DNA of 64,000 nt from Mesonia maritima (GTDB lineage Bacteria > Bacteroidota > Bacteroidia > Flavobacteriales > Flavobacteriaceae): the NCBI RefSeq assembly GCF_042433895.1, contig NZ_JBHLUA010000012.1, positions 62,001 through 126,000 on the forward strand, written 5' to 3'. Each line of letters begins with the position of its first letter. The stretch's first letter is position 1. Positions 17,201 to 26,477 of the stretch are shown piece by piece. The notes beneath the pieces are model-generated. The model was not told where the DNA came from and did not search any database. It saw only the letters and a program-made list of their open reading frames with translations. A program made the translations under genes and the position numbers.

Positions 17201-20200
17201 CCAAACATCTCGTGCATTTGTTGAATTGAGATCGCTAACTTTTAATGGAACTTCAACTTGATAGAAGTTATCGGTGAAATCGGTTCCCATTCTTATAAAC
17301 GCTGTTAATTGACCATCTATAAGTTCAGGATTTGGAGCAGGTAAGCTTTCAGCGTGTAAAAACATTTTTAAATCTTTATACTGACGCATATCGACCTGAA
17401 AATTTTTATAAACCGCGCGAGAATCACCAGGTGATAAATTTTTAACAGTTAAGGAAAGTGATTGCTCATCTTCTCGAATTCGTTGATTGTTGTTAATCAT
17501 TTCCTCACGATAAACTCCCGGAGGCGTAACATAATCTGAAGTTTGCTCTTCACTTACCGCCGTAACTTCAAGTGTAGTATTAGGTTCGTTATCAGGATCG
17601 GTCCCGTCGGGAACTACCGCTTGATTGTATCTTCTATAATCACCTCTAACCAAATCAAGTGTACCAAAACGCAATACAATATCTTCTTGGAAACCGGACA
17701 AAAACATTCGCATAAAACGAACAGAACGTAAATCGGCTATTCCGTTTACTGCGTATTCGCTACTTGTTCTTAAAGGAACTTTAAACTGAACCCATCTCAC
17801 ATTCATTTGATCACCATTTTGAAGCGTGGTGTTTACCGTTTTTACATCGGTAATATAATCCTCATCAATTCCCGCAATAGAACTAGTATTGTTATCGACA
17901 CTCATTCCGTTGAAAAGCGGAACTTTATATTCAAAATAGCTGTCGATAGTATTCATCGTGTTGTCACGGTTAACATCTTCTACCGATGGCATTGTACCAT
18001 TTCCTCGATTATTTTGCCCAACATCGGTTGGCGTATTCCCTTCGTGACCGTTATAATTTCTATATCGTTCTACAACGCCCCCTTCAGCGTTTAAATAATA
18101 CTGATAATTATCATTTGATGGATCGGCAAGACCAGCAAACGCAGGAAATTTTTGAGCTTCTAACTCATCATTTAATCCATCGTAACCCACATCTTGATTA
18201 ATTCTCGCTTGTCCTTCTGAATCGAAAGCGTAAACTAATGATTGACTTGAAGGTACTCTACCAAATTCCGTTTCTAAGGTATTTCCGGGTTGACCGTCGG
18301 TTGGTAAACCATTTTCAAATTGCTTTCTTCCATCTTTTAATACATCTTCTGAAATACTACCCAAGTTAAAGGTAACTAGCCCTTCATTATTCGTATTATT
18401 TTCAGGATAGATATAAGGATCCATCACCCAGAATTGGATAAATTCTACATTAGATTGCTCAAAATTTGTGGTAGTGATTTGGCGTGTAATTCCCCCGAAA
18501 TTTTCTTCGGGAGTTGGTAAGGTGTTTCCTCCTGCTGCTGCAGGATTATAATTATATTGTCCTCTTTCAGAAGGATAATAAGCTAAATCTAAGGTGTAAA
18601 CTGCCTGCGTTTGCCCTTGTACAACATCTGTATTTGGGAAAATTTCATCTATAAAAACTCGCCTAGTTGAATATAAAGAAAGATCATCATCACTTATTCC
18701 CGCCGGACGCTGGTTACTGTAGAAAATAGGATCGATATTGTACCAATTCATTTTCGCTCTACGATAACTGGAGCTTAAATCATTATTTGCTTTTTCGCCT
18801 CCAAAACCAATTGGCGCACTTGAAAGCTCCCAACTTAATGGAGACAAAACTGAAATTGCCGTCTGAGAAGCTTCAAAATCATCTACATAGGAAGTTGCTT
18901 CACCATCAAAATTATCACCTTTTGGCGAACCTGGATGTAAATAAGCGAATTCTCCTCTTACTGAAAAATTAGATTCTACATCGGTATCAATATTCGGAAG
19001 TTTATTTACTAAACGTGTGAAAAATGGAACTTGCGTAGAATAATTTATATTGAATCCGTAAATAGAGTTATTAACCGGCTCGTAACTATAATTAGATTTT
19101 TGGGTAATTGGGCGTTCGTTTAGGTTTAAAAAAGTTCCGTTCAGAATTAAATTTTCATTGAATTTATGCTCGACATTTATACCAGTAAAACGCTTCGTTT
19201 GTTGTCCGAAAAGCGCATTATTTTCAGTTGAAACTTGAATAGGCGTATCAGAAGCTAATAAGGCTTCGTCTAATATTTTAACTCGCCCTAAAGCATAATC
19301 TACCGTATAATCTACACCTTCTTGTAAAACTCTTCCTCCTGCAGTTACCGTTACCGAACCTCGCGGAACGTTAAACGCTCCAATAGGAATCCCTTCTTGT
19401 CCTGACGATTTATAACTTCCTTTTAATTGAAATTTATTTTTATTGGCTTCTTCTTGTTCAGCTTGGGTTTTCGTAGTGTTGTATAACGCACGAAAAACAT
19501 AGCGTTCCTGATTATCGTTATACGTAGATGGATTATTATAATCTTCACCCCCGCCATTTGGTGTATTATCTAGTTTATTAAATAAATATTCTCCAAACGG
19601 TTCGACTGTGGTAAAAATAATTCTTCCTTGTTGCGGATCGATAGTAATCCCCGGGACATAATCGAAAAAACCATCACCTCCTACAATCGGGTCATTATTT
19701 ACGTTTAGATTATCGAGTTCAAAAACTTGAAGTAAATTTTTATCATCCACATCGGGCGGTAAAGGAACATTCGATCCCGGCGCTTGACTGATATAATTTA
19801 AAGGCTGCGGATCGGTATATAAAATATTAAATCTAAAATCTTCTTGTTCTAATTGATACGCATCTAAATTATAGATGTTTTTCATCATTAAATCCCAAAT
19901 TGGCTCGTTTACATTTGTCACCGGACTTTTCAATAATTTCACCACCAAATTTTGGTTAATCGCAATTTGTTGTCCGTTTGGATTAGGATTGTTACCGGTT
20001 TGTGTTGCAGAAACACCACCGTTCGCAAATTCACCTACTTGAAAAACTTGACCATTTACCGTATACTGAAAAGCTACCGCAAGTACTTCATCATTAGTTA
20101 AACGCTGGTTTAGGGAAATATACCCTAATTGCGGATGCAAGGTATATTCATTAGGTTGAAGTTGGCGTGCGTTTTCTAATTTTGCATAATCTACTCCTTC

Positions 20201-21421
20201 ATTAACTTCGGAAGAATTTACTCCGAAACCTTGATCTACCGAAGCTATGTCACGAATTGCCGGCGTTAAGGAAGATTGTTGCGGACCTGTAATTCCTATG
20301 GGATTAAAATCGTTATTCGTGTTATCCGGGTATGAATTTGCTGAAGTATTAACAAAACCCTGCGGTCCAGCGATTGGGTTTCCATTTGCATCTAATAACA
20401 TCCCAATATTTTCAGGATCAGCTTCTCCAATATCTTGAAGCGCTACAATATTTCGTGTTCCCGTTAAACTTTGTGTACTATTACTTCGGTTAGTTACCCA
20501 AACTTCCATTCGCGTAACTTGTATATTACTTGTTATAAACGGATAGTTCTGTAAAGCGTTGTCATAATTATCTCTAAAATAATGCGCTAAAAAGAAGTGT
20601 CGGTTTTCATCGTAATCTAAAATAAACTTTTCAAACTCCTGCACTGCACCACCACCTTGAATATTTACGGTTTGTCGCTCTGAGTTTTGTTCAGAGAAAA
20701 CACCGGTAATGGTAGTTTTACCAAATTGTAATTGTGCTTTTACACCAAACAAACTTTGCGCTCCTTGAATTAAGGAACTATTAAGCGGCATACTTACGTT
20801 ACCAACTTCTATTTTCCGAACAATATCATCTTCAGTTGGTGTATATTCTAATTTTATTTGATTCTGAAAATCGAAGGTTAAATTACTTCTATTTCTTGGA
20901 GAAAGTGATGGATTATCTTGTTTTGTATATAACAAACCTAAATCTAATTCTACCGAACCCTGCGGAATTACTTCTATTTGATTTCCGCCGAAAATAGATT
21001 CAAAAAAACTATTGTTTACATAAAATATCGGAAGTAAATTCTGTTGTTCATCGGCACCTTGACCTCTCCCACTCACTGCATCAGACTTTTGCTTAAAATA
21101 AGCTTTCATCTGCTCTTCTAAAACACGTTCTTGGAATTCTTCAGGAGTTAAAACTAATGGATAAGATACATTTACATCATCTATCTTTTCCGTATAAATA
21201 TAGCGATCTAAAACTTCGTCATAAGTATATTTTGTGGTAATACTACTCGGATCTTCCATTTCTATCTGCCCAAGATAATAACCAGTTTTAGTTGAATCTT
21301 GTGTAGTTTCATTGCCCTCTTCACCATCATCTTGTCCGAAAGTATTGGTGAATGCCATAAAAAATACCAAACCGGCAACAAGCGTTTTTACATCTATAGT
21401 AAGACAATTAATTTTTCCCAA
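14270..21421 (-). CDS. sprA: SprA, type IX secretion outer-membrane translocon
   Basis: A 2383-residue protein. In Flavobacterium johnsoniae SprA forms the giant 36-strand outer-membrane barrel through which type IX cargo leaves, and is needed for gliding. It has an N-terminal hydrophobic signal (to about FGQ, residue 30) and an early segment EDPSSITTKYTYDEVLDRYIYTEKI-like. Long beta-rich stretches of alternating polar and aromatic residues follow to the C-terminal strand (SGITLRYNFGN). The length fits the family (about 2300-2500). It begins 4 bases after ruvA, an arrangement usual in Flavobacteriaceae. The frame is intact over 7.1 kb, which argues for good sequence quality here. The broken protein at 39097-42302 is a possible client. 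Confidence 0.97.
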   Translation of the reverse strand: MGKINCLTIDVKTLVAGLVFFMAFTNTFGQDDGEEGNETTQDSTKTGYYLGQIEMEDPSSITTKYTYDEVLDRYIYTEKIDDVNVSYPLVLTPEEFQERVLEEQMKAYFKQKSDAVSGRGQGADEQQNLLPIFYVNNSFFESIFGGNQIEVIPQGSVELDLGLLYTKQDNPSLSPRNRSNLTFDFQNQIKLEYTPTEDDIVRKIEVGNVSMPLNSSLIQGAQSLFGVKAQLQFGKTTITGVFSEQNSERQTVNIQGGGAVQEFEKFILDYDENRHFFLAHYFRDNYDNALQNYPFITSNIQVTRMEVWVTNRSNSTQSLTGTRNIVALQDIGEADPENIGMLLDANGNPIAGPQGFVNTSANSYPDNTNNDFNPIGITGPQQSSLTPAIRDIASVDQGFGVNSSEVNEGVDYAKLENARQLQPNEYTLHPQLGYISLNQRLTNDEVLAVAFQYTVNGQVFQVGEFANGGVSATQTGNNPNPNGQQIAINQNLVVKLLKSPVTNVNEPIWDLMMKNIYNLDAYQLEQEDFRFNILYTDPQPLNYISQAPGSNVPLPPDVDDKNLLQVFELDNLNVNNDPIVGGDGFFDYVPGITIDPQQGRIIFTTVEPFGEYLFNKLDNTPNGGGEDYNNPSTYNDNQERYVFRALYNTTKTQAEQEEANKNKFQLKGSYKSSGQEGIPIGAFNVPRGSVTVTAGGRVLQEGVDYTVDYALGRVKILDEALLASDTPIQVSTENNALFGQQTKRFTGINVEHKFNENLILNGTFLNLNERPITQKSNYSYEPVNNSIYGFNINYSTQVPFFTRLVNKLPNIDTDVESNFSVRGEFAYLHPGSPKGDNFDGEATSYVDDFEASQTAISVLSPLSWELSSAPIGFGGEKANNDLSSSYRRAKMNWYNIDPIFYSNQRPAGISDDDLSLYSTRRVFIDEIFPNTDVVQGQTQAVYTLDLAYYPSERGQYNYNPAAAGGNTLPTPEENFGGITRQITTTNFEQSNVEFIQFWVMDPYIYPENNTNNEGLVTFNLGSISEDVLKDGRKQFENGLPTDGQPGNTLETEFGRVPSSQSLVYAFDSEGQARINQDVGYDGLNDELEAQKFPAFAGLADPSNDNYQYYLNAEGGVVERYRNYNGHEGNTPTDVGQNNRGNGTMPSVEDVNRDNTMNTIDSYFEYKVPLFNGMSVDNNTSSIAGIDEDYITDVKTVNTTLQNGDQMNVRWVQFKVPLRTSSEYAVNGIADLRSVRFMRMFLSGFQEDIVLRFGTLDLVRGDYRRYNQAVVPDGTDPDNEPNTTLEVTAVSEEQTSDYVTPPGVYREEMINNNQRIREDEQSLSLTVKNLSPGDSRAVYKNFQVDMRQYKDLKMFLHAESLPAPNPELIDGQLTAFIRMGTDFTDNFYQVEVPLKVSDLNSTNARDVWPIVNDMNVSFDLLQRIKSTVIGNDTYNSANLNFFTENLEPSVANGDPGEMRVGIKGNPSFGNIRVIMLGLKNSGDVDATGEVWFNELRLSDMKNQGGWAAVLNMDTNLADFASVAATGRRSTIGFGSIEQGPNQRSREDVQQYDVVTNLNMGQLLPKDWGIKVPFSYSRGEELITPQYDPEYLDIELETLLDNTNDADRRDELRERAEDYTKRQSVSVIGLRKERTNPDAKPMPYDVENFSFSGTYNQIDHRDFEIEESLDQSVNVGATYNYNFAPLKIEPFKNIAVLDSSEYYKPIKDFNVNLLPTNISASSNISRQYNEQIFREINLPPGSIGLPKLYQRNYIFDWQYTITHKLTESLQFTLNTNNNRIVRNYISDDNVQDNSIGIWDGFFDVGQPNRHLQNLQVNYDIPFDKIPALEFVKARYSYTGNFQWQKGSEIRRSIPGIPDLGNTIQNSNTHQINGTFEMNTLYRYIGLTKKKSKNNSGRTRLNQSANKLGFTRNSSNNNNNQAQDEDLSGGDKAVNTLIDIVTAVRRLTVNYDETKGMFLPGYTNDIGFVGTLKPTAGFTFGSQADVREISARNGWLTSYQQFNEQYQETEVKNLSLQANIDLLPDLTLDLNANRTYSETYTENYRVNQDDLQYRSLTPNTFGNFNISTIMIASAFSESSQESSEAFQQFRDNRITVANRLAQQAGIDTSNPDNLDENGYPIGFGRTSQQVLLPSFLSAYTGKNVEKVSLGSFRDTPLPNWNVKYTGLMRLKWFKDKFKRFSIQHGYTSLYNINQFQTNLDYDRNNPYGSSNLDQAGNFKSKFFISNVNLAEQFSPLFKIDMELKSSVKILAEMRKDRILSLSFANNLLTETQGNEYILGLGYRLPNVKIATNIGGQRRVLNSDLNFKADVSFRRNETIIRYLDIDDSQTTSGQDIWSITFNADYALSKNLTAIFYYDHSFSKYAISTAFPQTTIRSGITLRYNFGN

Positions 21422-21425
21422 TGGT

Positions 21426-22013
21426 TTAGAGATTTTTTAAAGAAAGCTTGATGATAGCTTCGACAGTAGCTTCAGGATTATTAGACAATATTTTTTTAAC
21501 AACTTTTTCAGATTGCTTTCGGGTATAACCCAAGGTTTCTAAAGCAGATAACGCTTCTTCTTTATGGGTATTGCGTTGAGGTGTTAAAATTTTGTTTACA
21601 TCTGCTTCGCCTAAATCTGAAATTTTATCTTTTAAATCTATGATAACACGCTGTGCAGTTTTTGCTCCGATTCCTTTTACACTTTTAATTTCTTCTACAT
21701 TTTCTGAATGAATAGCACTCATTACCTGATCTGGTGAAAGTGAAGAAAGCATAGTTCTTGCGGTACTAGCGCCAATTCCTGAAACAGAAATCAATTTTTT
21801 AAACAAACTGCGCTCTAATTTATCTGCAAAACCAAAAAGTGTTTGAGCATCTTCACGAACTTGCAAATAGGTATAAATAAAAATGTTTTCCTGATCTGGA
21901 ATTTGAGAAAAAGTATGTAAAGAAATGTTAAGGAAATAACCTACACCATTACATTCCACTACAAGATCTGTAGGGTTTTTTTCTACTAATTTTCCGCTTA
22001 AATGAGCAATCAT
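21426..22013 (-). CDS. ruvA: Holliday junction helicase subunit RuvA
   Basis: A 195-residue RuvA. It has an N-terminal OB-fold (MIAHLSGKLVEKNPTDLVVE), two helix-hairpin-helix motifs (FKKLISVSGIGASTARTML near 90 and IKSVKGIGAKTAQRVIIDL near 108-126), and the C-terminal RuvB-contacting domain (EEALSALETLGYTRKQSEKVV). RuvA tetramers bind four-way junctions and load RuvB. Here ruvA and ruvB are separated by maeB and queG. sprA begins 4 bases after its stop. Confidence 0.98.
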   Translation of the reverse strand: MIAHLSGKLVEKNPTDLVVECNGVGYFLNISLHTFSQIPDQENIFIYTYLQVREDAQTLFGFADKLERSLFKKLISVSGIGASTARTMLSSLSPDQVMSAIHSENVEEIKSVKGIGAKTAQRVIIDLKDKISDLGEADVNKILTPQRNTHKEEALSALETLGYTRKQSEKVVKKILSNNPEATVEAIIKLSLKNL

Positions 22014-22036
22014 ACGTTAACCAAAAGTTAAAGGCT

Positions 22037-22044
22037 CAAATGTA
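22037..22044 (-). promoter_or_regulatory. -7 box of ruvA-sprA
   Basis: TACATTTG on the minus strand fits TAnnTTTG and lies 23 bases before the ruvA ATG, in the 82-base gap after maeB. It would let ruvA and sprA be transcribed independently of maeB. No good -33 TTG was found. Confidence 0.5.
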
Positions 22045-22095
22045 GGAAAATTATCAAGATAGAAAAACTTTCATTTTGGAGTTTAACAACTTAAT

Positions 22096-24393
22096 TTAAA
22101 GCGCTAATGCCATTTCCTTTTTCTTATTCTTTTCTTGAGCATCTACAACCGCAACAGCCGTCATATTCACCATTTCTTCTACGCTTGCACCAAGTTGTAA
22201 AACATGTGCAGGTTTATCTAAGCCCATCATTATTGGCCCAATAGAATCGGTTTTATTTAATTCTTTAATTAATTTATATGTACTATTTGCAGAATCGAGA
22301 TTGGGATAAATTAACGTATTTACTTTTCTTCCTGCTAATTTAGAAAATGGAAATTTACCTTGAAGCATTTGTTTATTCAACGCAAAATCTACCTGTAATT
22401 CTCCATCTACTAATAAATCTGGACTTTTTTCATGAAGAATTTCCACCGCATCTTTTACTTTTCGAGCGCTTACATCTTTAGAGGAACCAAAATTTGCATA
22501 CGAAATCATACCAATTACCGGTTCGACACCAAACATTCTAACGGTATGTGCTGTCATTTGTGCAATTCTCGCCAAATCTTTTGCATCTGGATTTATGTTT
22601 ATGGAAGTATCACTAATAAATAAAGGTCCGCGAGAAGTATTCATTAAATTTGTGGCTGCAATTCTAGAAACACCTTTAGCAACTCCAATAATATCTAACA
22701 TTGGCCTTACAACGGTTGGATAAGCTCTTGAATAACCCGAAATTAATGCATCTGCATCACCTTCTTTTACCATCATTGCTGCAAAATAATTTCTTTCTCT
22801 TACTAATTTTAAAGCTTCATATAGAGTAATCCCGCTTCTGGAGCGTGCCTTCCAAAATTTTTCAGCATAAATTTCAACTTGTTCTTTTTGTTCATCAGAT
22901 TTTGGGTCAATTATAGAAATTCCTTTATCATCAAAATCGATTTCTTTCATCAATTCTAAAATAACTTCTTTTCTTCCTAACAAAATAGGAATCGCAATTC
23001 CTTCATCATTAGCGATCTGAGCCGCTTTTATTACATCAAGATGATCTGCTTCAGCAAAAACCACTCGTTTCGGACTGGTTTTCGCACGATTTAACAACAG
23101 ACGCGTAATTTTATTGTCGCTTCCCATTCGCTCATATAATTCATCTTCATAACGTTTCCAATCTAAAATTGGTTCTTTTGCAACACCACTATCCATAGCT
23201 GCTTTTGCAACAGCTGGCGGAACTTCAGTTAATAAACGAGAATCGAACGGTTTAGGAATAATATAATCTTTTCCGAAGTTTAATTTTGTTTCGCCATACG
23301 CGATATTTACTTGCTCCGGAACGGGTTCTTTTGCTAAATTGGCCAGTGCTTTTACCGCCGCCATTTTCATTTCTTCATTAATTTTAGTAGCACGAACGTC
23401 TAACGCGCCTCTAAAAATAAAAGGAAAACCTAATACGTTATTTACTTGATTTGGGTTATCGCTTCTACCGGTCGCCATAATTACATCGGCACGGGTTTTA
23501 ACCGCCAATTCGTATTCAATTTCAGGATTTGGATTTGCCATTGCGAAAACAATGGGGTTTTCATTCATCGTTTTTAACATTTCCGGACTTAAAATATTTC
23601 CTACGGAAAGTCCTAAAAAAACATCAGCTCCTATTATAGCTTCAGCAATCGAATCGTATTTTTTATCTACTGCAAATTTTTTCTGAAGTGGCGATAAATC
23701 GGTTCGATCGTTATGCAAAACCCCGTTTATATCGAACATTATGATATTTTCTTTTTTAATACCTAGCAACAAATAAAGTTTTGCACAAGCTATTGCAGCA
23801 GAACCTGCTCCGGAAACGACTAATTTGACCTCTTCAATTTTCTTGTCCGCTAATTCTAAAGCATTTAACAAGGCTGCTGAAGAAATTATTGCCGTTCCGT
23901 GTTGATCGTCATGCATTACCGGAATATCAAGCTCTTCTTTTAAGCGACGTTCAATTTCAAAAGCTTCTGGGGCTTTTATATCTTCTAAATTAATTCCGCC
24001 AAAAGTTGGGGCAATATTTTTTACCGTTTCTACAAACGCATCAATATCTTTTGTATCGACCTCAATATCGAAAACATCGATATCAGCAAAAATTTTAAAT
24101 AACAGCGCCTTTCCTTCCATTACCGGTTTTGAAGCTTCGGGACCAATATCTCCTAAGCCTAAAACCGCTGTTCCGTTAGAAATAACAGCCACCAAATTTC
24201 CTTTAGTGGTATATTTGTAACTATTGTTTTTATCTTTTGCAATTTCTAAACATGGCTCTGCTACACCTGGGGAATAGGCTAGAGCTAAATCACGTTGCGT
24301 TGAATATTTTTTTGTGGGAATAACTTCAATTTTACCCGGCTTTGGTTTTGCATGGTAAACCAATGCTTCTCTTCTTTTGCGCTCGTTATTCAT
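22096..24393 (-). CDS. maeB: NADP-dependent malic enzyme, MaeB type
   Basis: A 765-residue two-domain malic enzyme converting malate to pyruvate, CO2 and NADPH. The N-terminal malic domain (about 1-420) has SPGVAEPC near residue 40, the metal-binding stretch PVMHDDQHGTA near 158-168, and the nucleotide fold VVSGAGSAA. The C-terminal half (about 430-765) is a phosphotransacetylase-like regulatory domain (VVFAEADHLDVIKAA, ALISGYSRAYPTVVRP), which in related enzymes mediates acetyl-CoA regulation. The length is normal for this hybrid class. It has its own -7 box. Confidence 0.96.
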   Translation of the reverse strand: MNNERKRREALVYHAKPKPGKIEVIPTKKYSTQRDLALAYSPGVAEPCLEIAKDKNNSYKYTTKGNLVAVISNGTAVLGLGDIGPEASKPVMEGKALLFKIFADIDVFDIEVDTKDIDAFVETVKNIAPTFGGINLEDIKAPEAFEIERRLKEELDIPVMHDDQHGTAIISSAALLNALELADKKIEEVKLVVSGAGSAAIACAKLYLLLGIKKENIIMFDINGVLHNDRTDLSPLQKKFAVDKKYDSIAEAIIGADVFLGLSVGNILSPEMLKTMNENPIVFAMANPNPEIEYELAVKTRADVIMATGRSDNPNQVNNVLGFPFIFRGALDVRATKINEEMKMAAVKALANLAKEPVPEQVNIAYGETKLNFGKDYIIPKPFDSRLLTEVPPAVAKAAMDSGVAKEPILDWKRYEDELYERMGSDNKITRLLLNRAKTSPKRVVFAEADHLDVIKAAQIANDEGIAIPILLGRKEVILELMKEIDFDDKGISIIDPKSDEQKEQVEIYAEKFWKARSRSGITLYEALKLVRERNYFAAMMVKEGDADALISGYSRAYPTVVRPMLDIIGVAKGVSRIAATNLMNTSRGPLFISDTSININPDAKDLARIAQMTAHTVRMFGVEPVIGMISYANFGSSKDVSARKVKDAVEILHEKSPDLLVDGELQVDFALNKQMLQGKFPFSKLAGRKVNTLIYPNLDSANSTYKLIKELNKTDSIGPIMMGLDKPAHVLQLGASVEEMVNMTAVAVVDAQEKNKKKEMALAL

Positions 24394-24415
24394 AAATTTT
24401 AGTTTTGAGGTCTAA

Positions 24416-24423
24416 CAAAGGTA
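24416..24423 (-). promoter_or_regulatory. -7 box of maeB
   Basis: TACCTTTG on the minus strand fits TAnnTTTG and lies 22 bases before the maeB ATG, inside the 55-base gap after queG. The -33 region is weak. Confidence 0.5.
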
Positions 24424-24448
24424 ACATGGAAGTTTTTAGGGAAAAAAC

Positions 24449-25375
24449 TTAGTTTTTTAAAAAGTCGATATTTCTTTTAAGACCGGAAAATTTTGTTCGT
24501 TTTACTGCAGATTTTTTAAAAATTTTACCAAAGGTTTCTTTGGTTAATTCTTCCCAATCCCGTTTCGTCATACTTAATAAATCGGGATGGGGATTAAATA
24601 AAGGTTCATTATGCGGTTTTGAAAAACGATTCCAAGGGCAAACATCTTGGCAAATATCGCAACCGAACATCCAATCTTGAAATTTTCCTTGTTCGTTTTT
24701 CGGGATTTCATTTTTCAATTCAATAGTATAGTAAGAAATGCATTTACTGCCATCTACTTTATAGGGTTCATAAATTGCATCGGTCGGGCAAGCATCAATG
24801 CAAGCCGTACAACTTCCGCAATGGTCGGTAACCGGCGTGTCGTATTCTAAATCGAGATCGATAATTAATTCTGCGATAAAGAAAAACGAACCTGTTTTTT
24901 TTGACAATAGGTTTGAATTTTTACCCATCCAACCTAAACCGCTTTTTGCCGCCCACGCTTTGTCGAGTACGGGGGCAGAATCTACAAAAACACGTCCACC
25001 GACTTCACCTATTTCTTCTCGAATTTGTTCTAAAAACACTTTGAGTTTCTCTTTTAAAACAAAATGATAATCTCTTCCGTAGGCATATTTACTAATTTTA
25101 TAGCTATCGTCACGTTGCGTTTCAGAAGGAAAATAATTAAACAATAAAGAGACAACACTTTTTGCACCTTCAACTAATTTTGTGGGATCTAAACGCTTAT
25201 CGAAATGATTTTCCATATAGCGCATTTCTCCATTTCTATTTTCTTTTAGCCATTGTTCTAATCGCGGCGCTTCTTCTTCTAGGAATTCTGCTTTACTAAT
25301 TCCACAAGACAAAAAACCGAGGCGCTTGGCTTCGGCTTTAATAAATTGCGTATTTTTTTCCTTAATTGTCATCAT
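24449..25375 (-). CDS. queG: Epoxyqueuosine reductase QueG
   Basis: A 308-residue cobalamin- and iron-sulfur-dependent enzyme for the last step of queuosine synthesis in tRNA: reduction of epoxyqueuosine. The substrate-binding stretch (DSAPVLDKAWAAKSGLGWMG) lies at about 131-150. Two [4Fe-4S] motifs follow: CGSCTACIDACPTDA near 186-200 and CDICQDVCPWN near 239-249. It is shorter than the Escherichia coli protein but has the length usual in Bacteroidota, which lack the HEAT-like tail. It follows ruvB by 6 bases, so the two are probably co-transcribed. Its start codons read ATG ATG. Confidence 0.95.
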   Translation of the reverse strand: MMTIKEKNTQFIKAEAKRLGFLSCGISKAEFLEEEAPRLEQWLKENRNGEMRYMENHFDKRLDPTKLVEGAKSVVSLLFNYFPSETQRDDSYKISKYAYGRDYHFVLKEKLKVFLEQIREEIGEVGGRVFVDSAPVLDKAWAAKSGLGWMGKNSNLLSKKTGSFFFIAELIIDLDLEYDTPVTDHCGSCTACIDACPTDAIYEPYKVDGSKCISYYTIELKNEIPKNEQGKFQDWMFGCDICQDVCPWNRFSKPHNEPLFNPHPDLLSMTKRDWEELTKETFGKIFKKSAVKRTKFSGLKRNIDFLKN

Positions 25376-25381
25376 AAAAAG

Positions 25382-26404
25382 TTAGAATAAACCGCCTTGT
25401 GAATGAGGTCTGGTTTTTCCTAAATGTTTATAAGCAGCTTCGGTAACTTCTCTACCGCGTGGAGTTCTTATAATAAAACCTTGCTGAATTAAAAAAGGTT
25501 CGTAAACTTCTTCAATGGTTTCGGCGCTTTCACTTACGGCGGTGGCAAGCGTGGTAATTCCTACCGGACCGCCTTTAAATTTATCAATAATGGTAACAAG
25601 AATTTTATTATCCATTTCATCAAGGCCATTTACATCAACATTCAAAGCTTTGAGTCCGAATTTTGAAATTTCAATGTCTATTTTTCCGTTTCCTTTAATT
25701 TGTGCGAAATCACGAATTCGTCGCAAAAGCGCATTGGCAATTCTGGGTGTACCGCGACTTCTTCCGGCAATTTCAATAGCAGCTTCTAGCGTAATAGGCA
25801 TTTTAAGAATCTCGGCACTTCGCTGAATAATATCTGATAATAATTCAGTTGAATAATACTGCAGCCTACTAGAAATTCCAAAACGTGCGCGCATTGGAGC
25901 TGTAAGTAAACCGGAACGCGTTGTGGCGCCCACTAATGTAAATTGATTTAAATCGATTTGAACCGTTCGCGCATTCGGACCCGTTTCAATCATTATATCA
26001 ATTTTGAAATCTTCCATTGCCGAATACAAATATTCTTCAATTACAGGACTTAACCGATGGATTTCATCAATAAATAGTACGTCACGATCTTCAAGATTCG
26101 TTAACAATCCTGCTAGATCTCCCGGTTTATCTAATACAGGTCCTGAAGTTACTTTTATTCCGGCATTTAATTCATTCGCTAAAATATGGGCCAAAGTAGT
26201 TTTACCTAAACCCGGCGGACCGTGAAATAAAGTATGATCTAAAGCTTCGCCTCTTAAATTCGCTGCTTTTACAAAAATTTGCAAATTTTCCAATACTTGA
26301 TCCTGTCCTGCAAAATCATCAAACGAAAGCGGCCTTAAAGCTCTTTCTACCTCATATTCTTCTGGGGAAAAGTTTTCTCCTGTAGGATCTAAGTTTTCAT
26401 TCAT
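25382..26404 (-). CDS. ruvB: Holliday junction helicase motor RuvB
   Basis: A 340-residue AAA+ ATPase that drives branch migration with RuvA. Walker A is GPPGLGKT (62-69), Walker B is DEIHRL, sensor 1 is VGATTRSG with the arginine-finger region (APMRARFG). A C-terminal winged helix ends the protein (QQGFIIRTPRGREVTEAAYKHLG). Length and motifs are canonical. Its predicted -7 box ends only 5 bases before the ATG, so the mRNA may be leaderless or nearly so. Confidence 0.98.
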   Translation of the reverse strand: MNENLDPTGENFSPEEYEVERALRPLSFDDFAGQDQVLENLQIFVKAANLRGEALDHTLFHGPPGLGKTTLAHILANELNAGIKVTSGPVLDKPGDLAGLLTNLEDRDVLFIDEIHRLSPVIEEYLYSAMEDFKIDIMIETGPNARTVQIDLNQFTLVGATTRSGLLTAPMRARFGISSRLQYYSTELLSDIIQRSAEILKMPITLEAAIEIAGRSRGTPRIANALLRRIRDFAQIKGNGKIDIEISKFGLKALNVDVNGLDEMDNKILVTIIDKFKGGPVGITTLATAVSESAETIEEVYEPFLIQQGFIIRTPRGREVTEAAYKHLGKTRPHSQGGLF

Positions 26405-26409
26405 AAAAG

Positions 26410-26417
26410 CAAAGATA
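26410..26417 (-). promoter_or_regulatory. -7 box of ruvB, immediately before ATG
   Basis: TATCTTTG on the minus strand is a full TAnnTTTG match. Only CTTTT separates it from the ruvB ATG, so transcription would start at or within a few bases of the start codon. Upstream lies the terminator of the respiratory operon, so ruvB needs its own promoter. Confidence 0.55.
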
Positions 26418-26421
26418 AAGA

Positions 26422-26453
26422 AAAAGCCTTTTCTGAATACAGAAAAGGCTTTT
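26422..26453 (-). terminator. Terminator of the act-cta respiratory operon
   Basis: A perfect 14-bp inverted repeat (AAAAGCCTTTTCTG / CAGAAAAGGCTTTT) with a 4-base loop lies 24 bases after the ctaD stop. On the minus strand it ends in T-rich sequence. It closes the eight-gene operon actA to ctaD. Confidence 0.9.
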
Positions 26454-26477
26454 GATATAAACTGAAGTTTTTAATTC

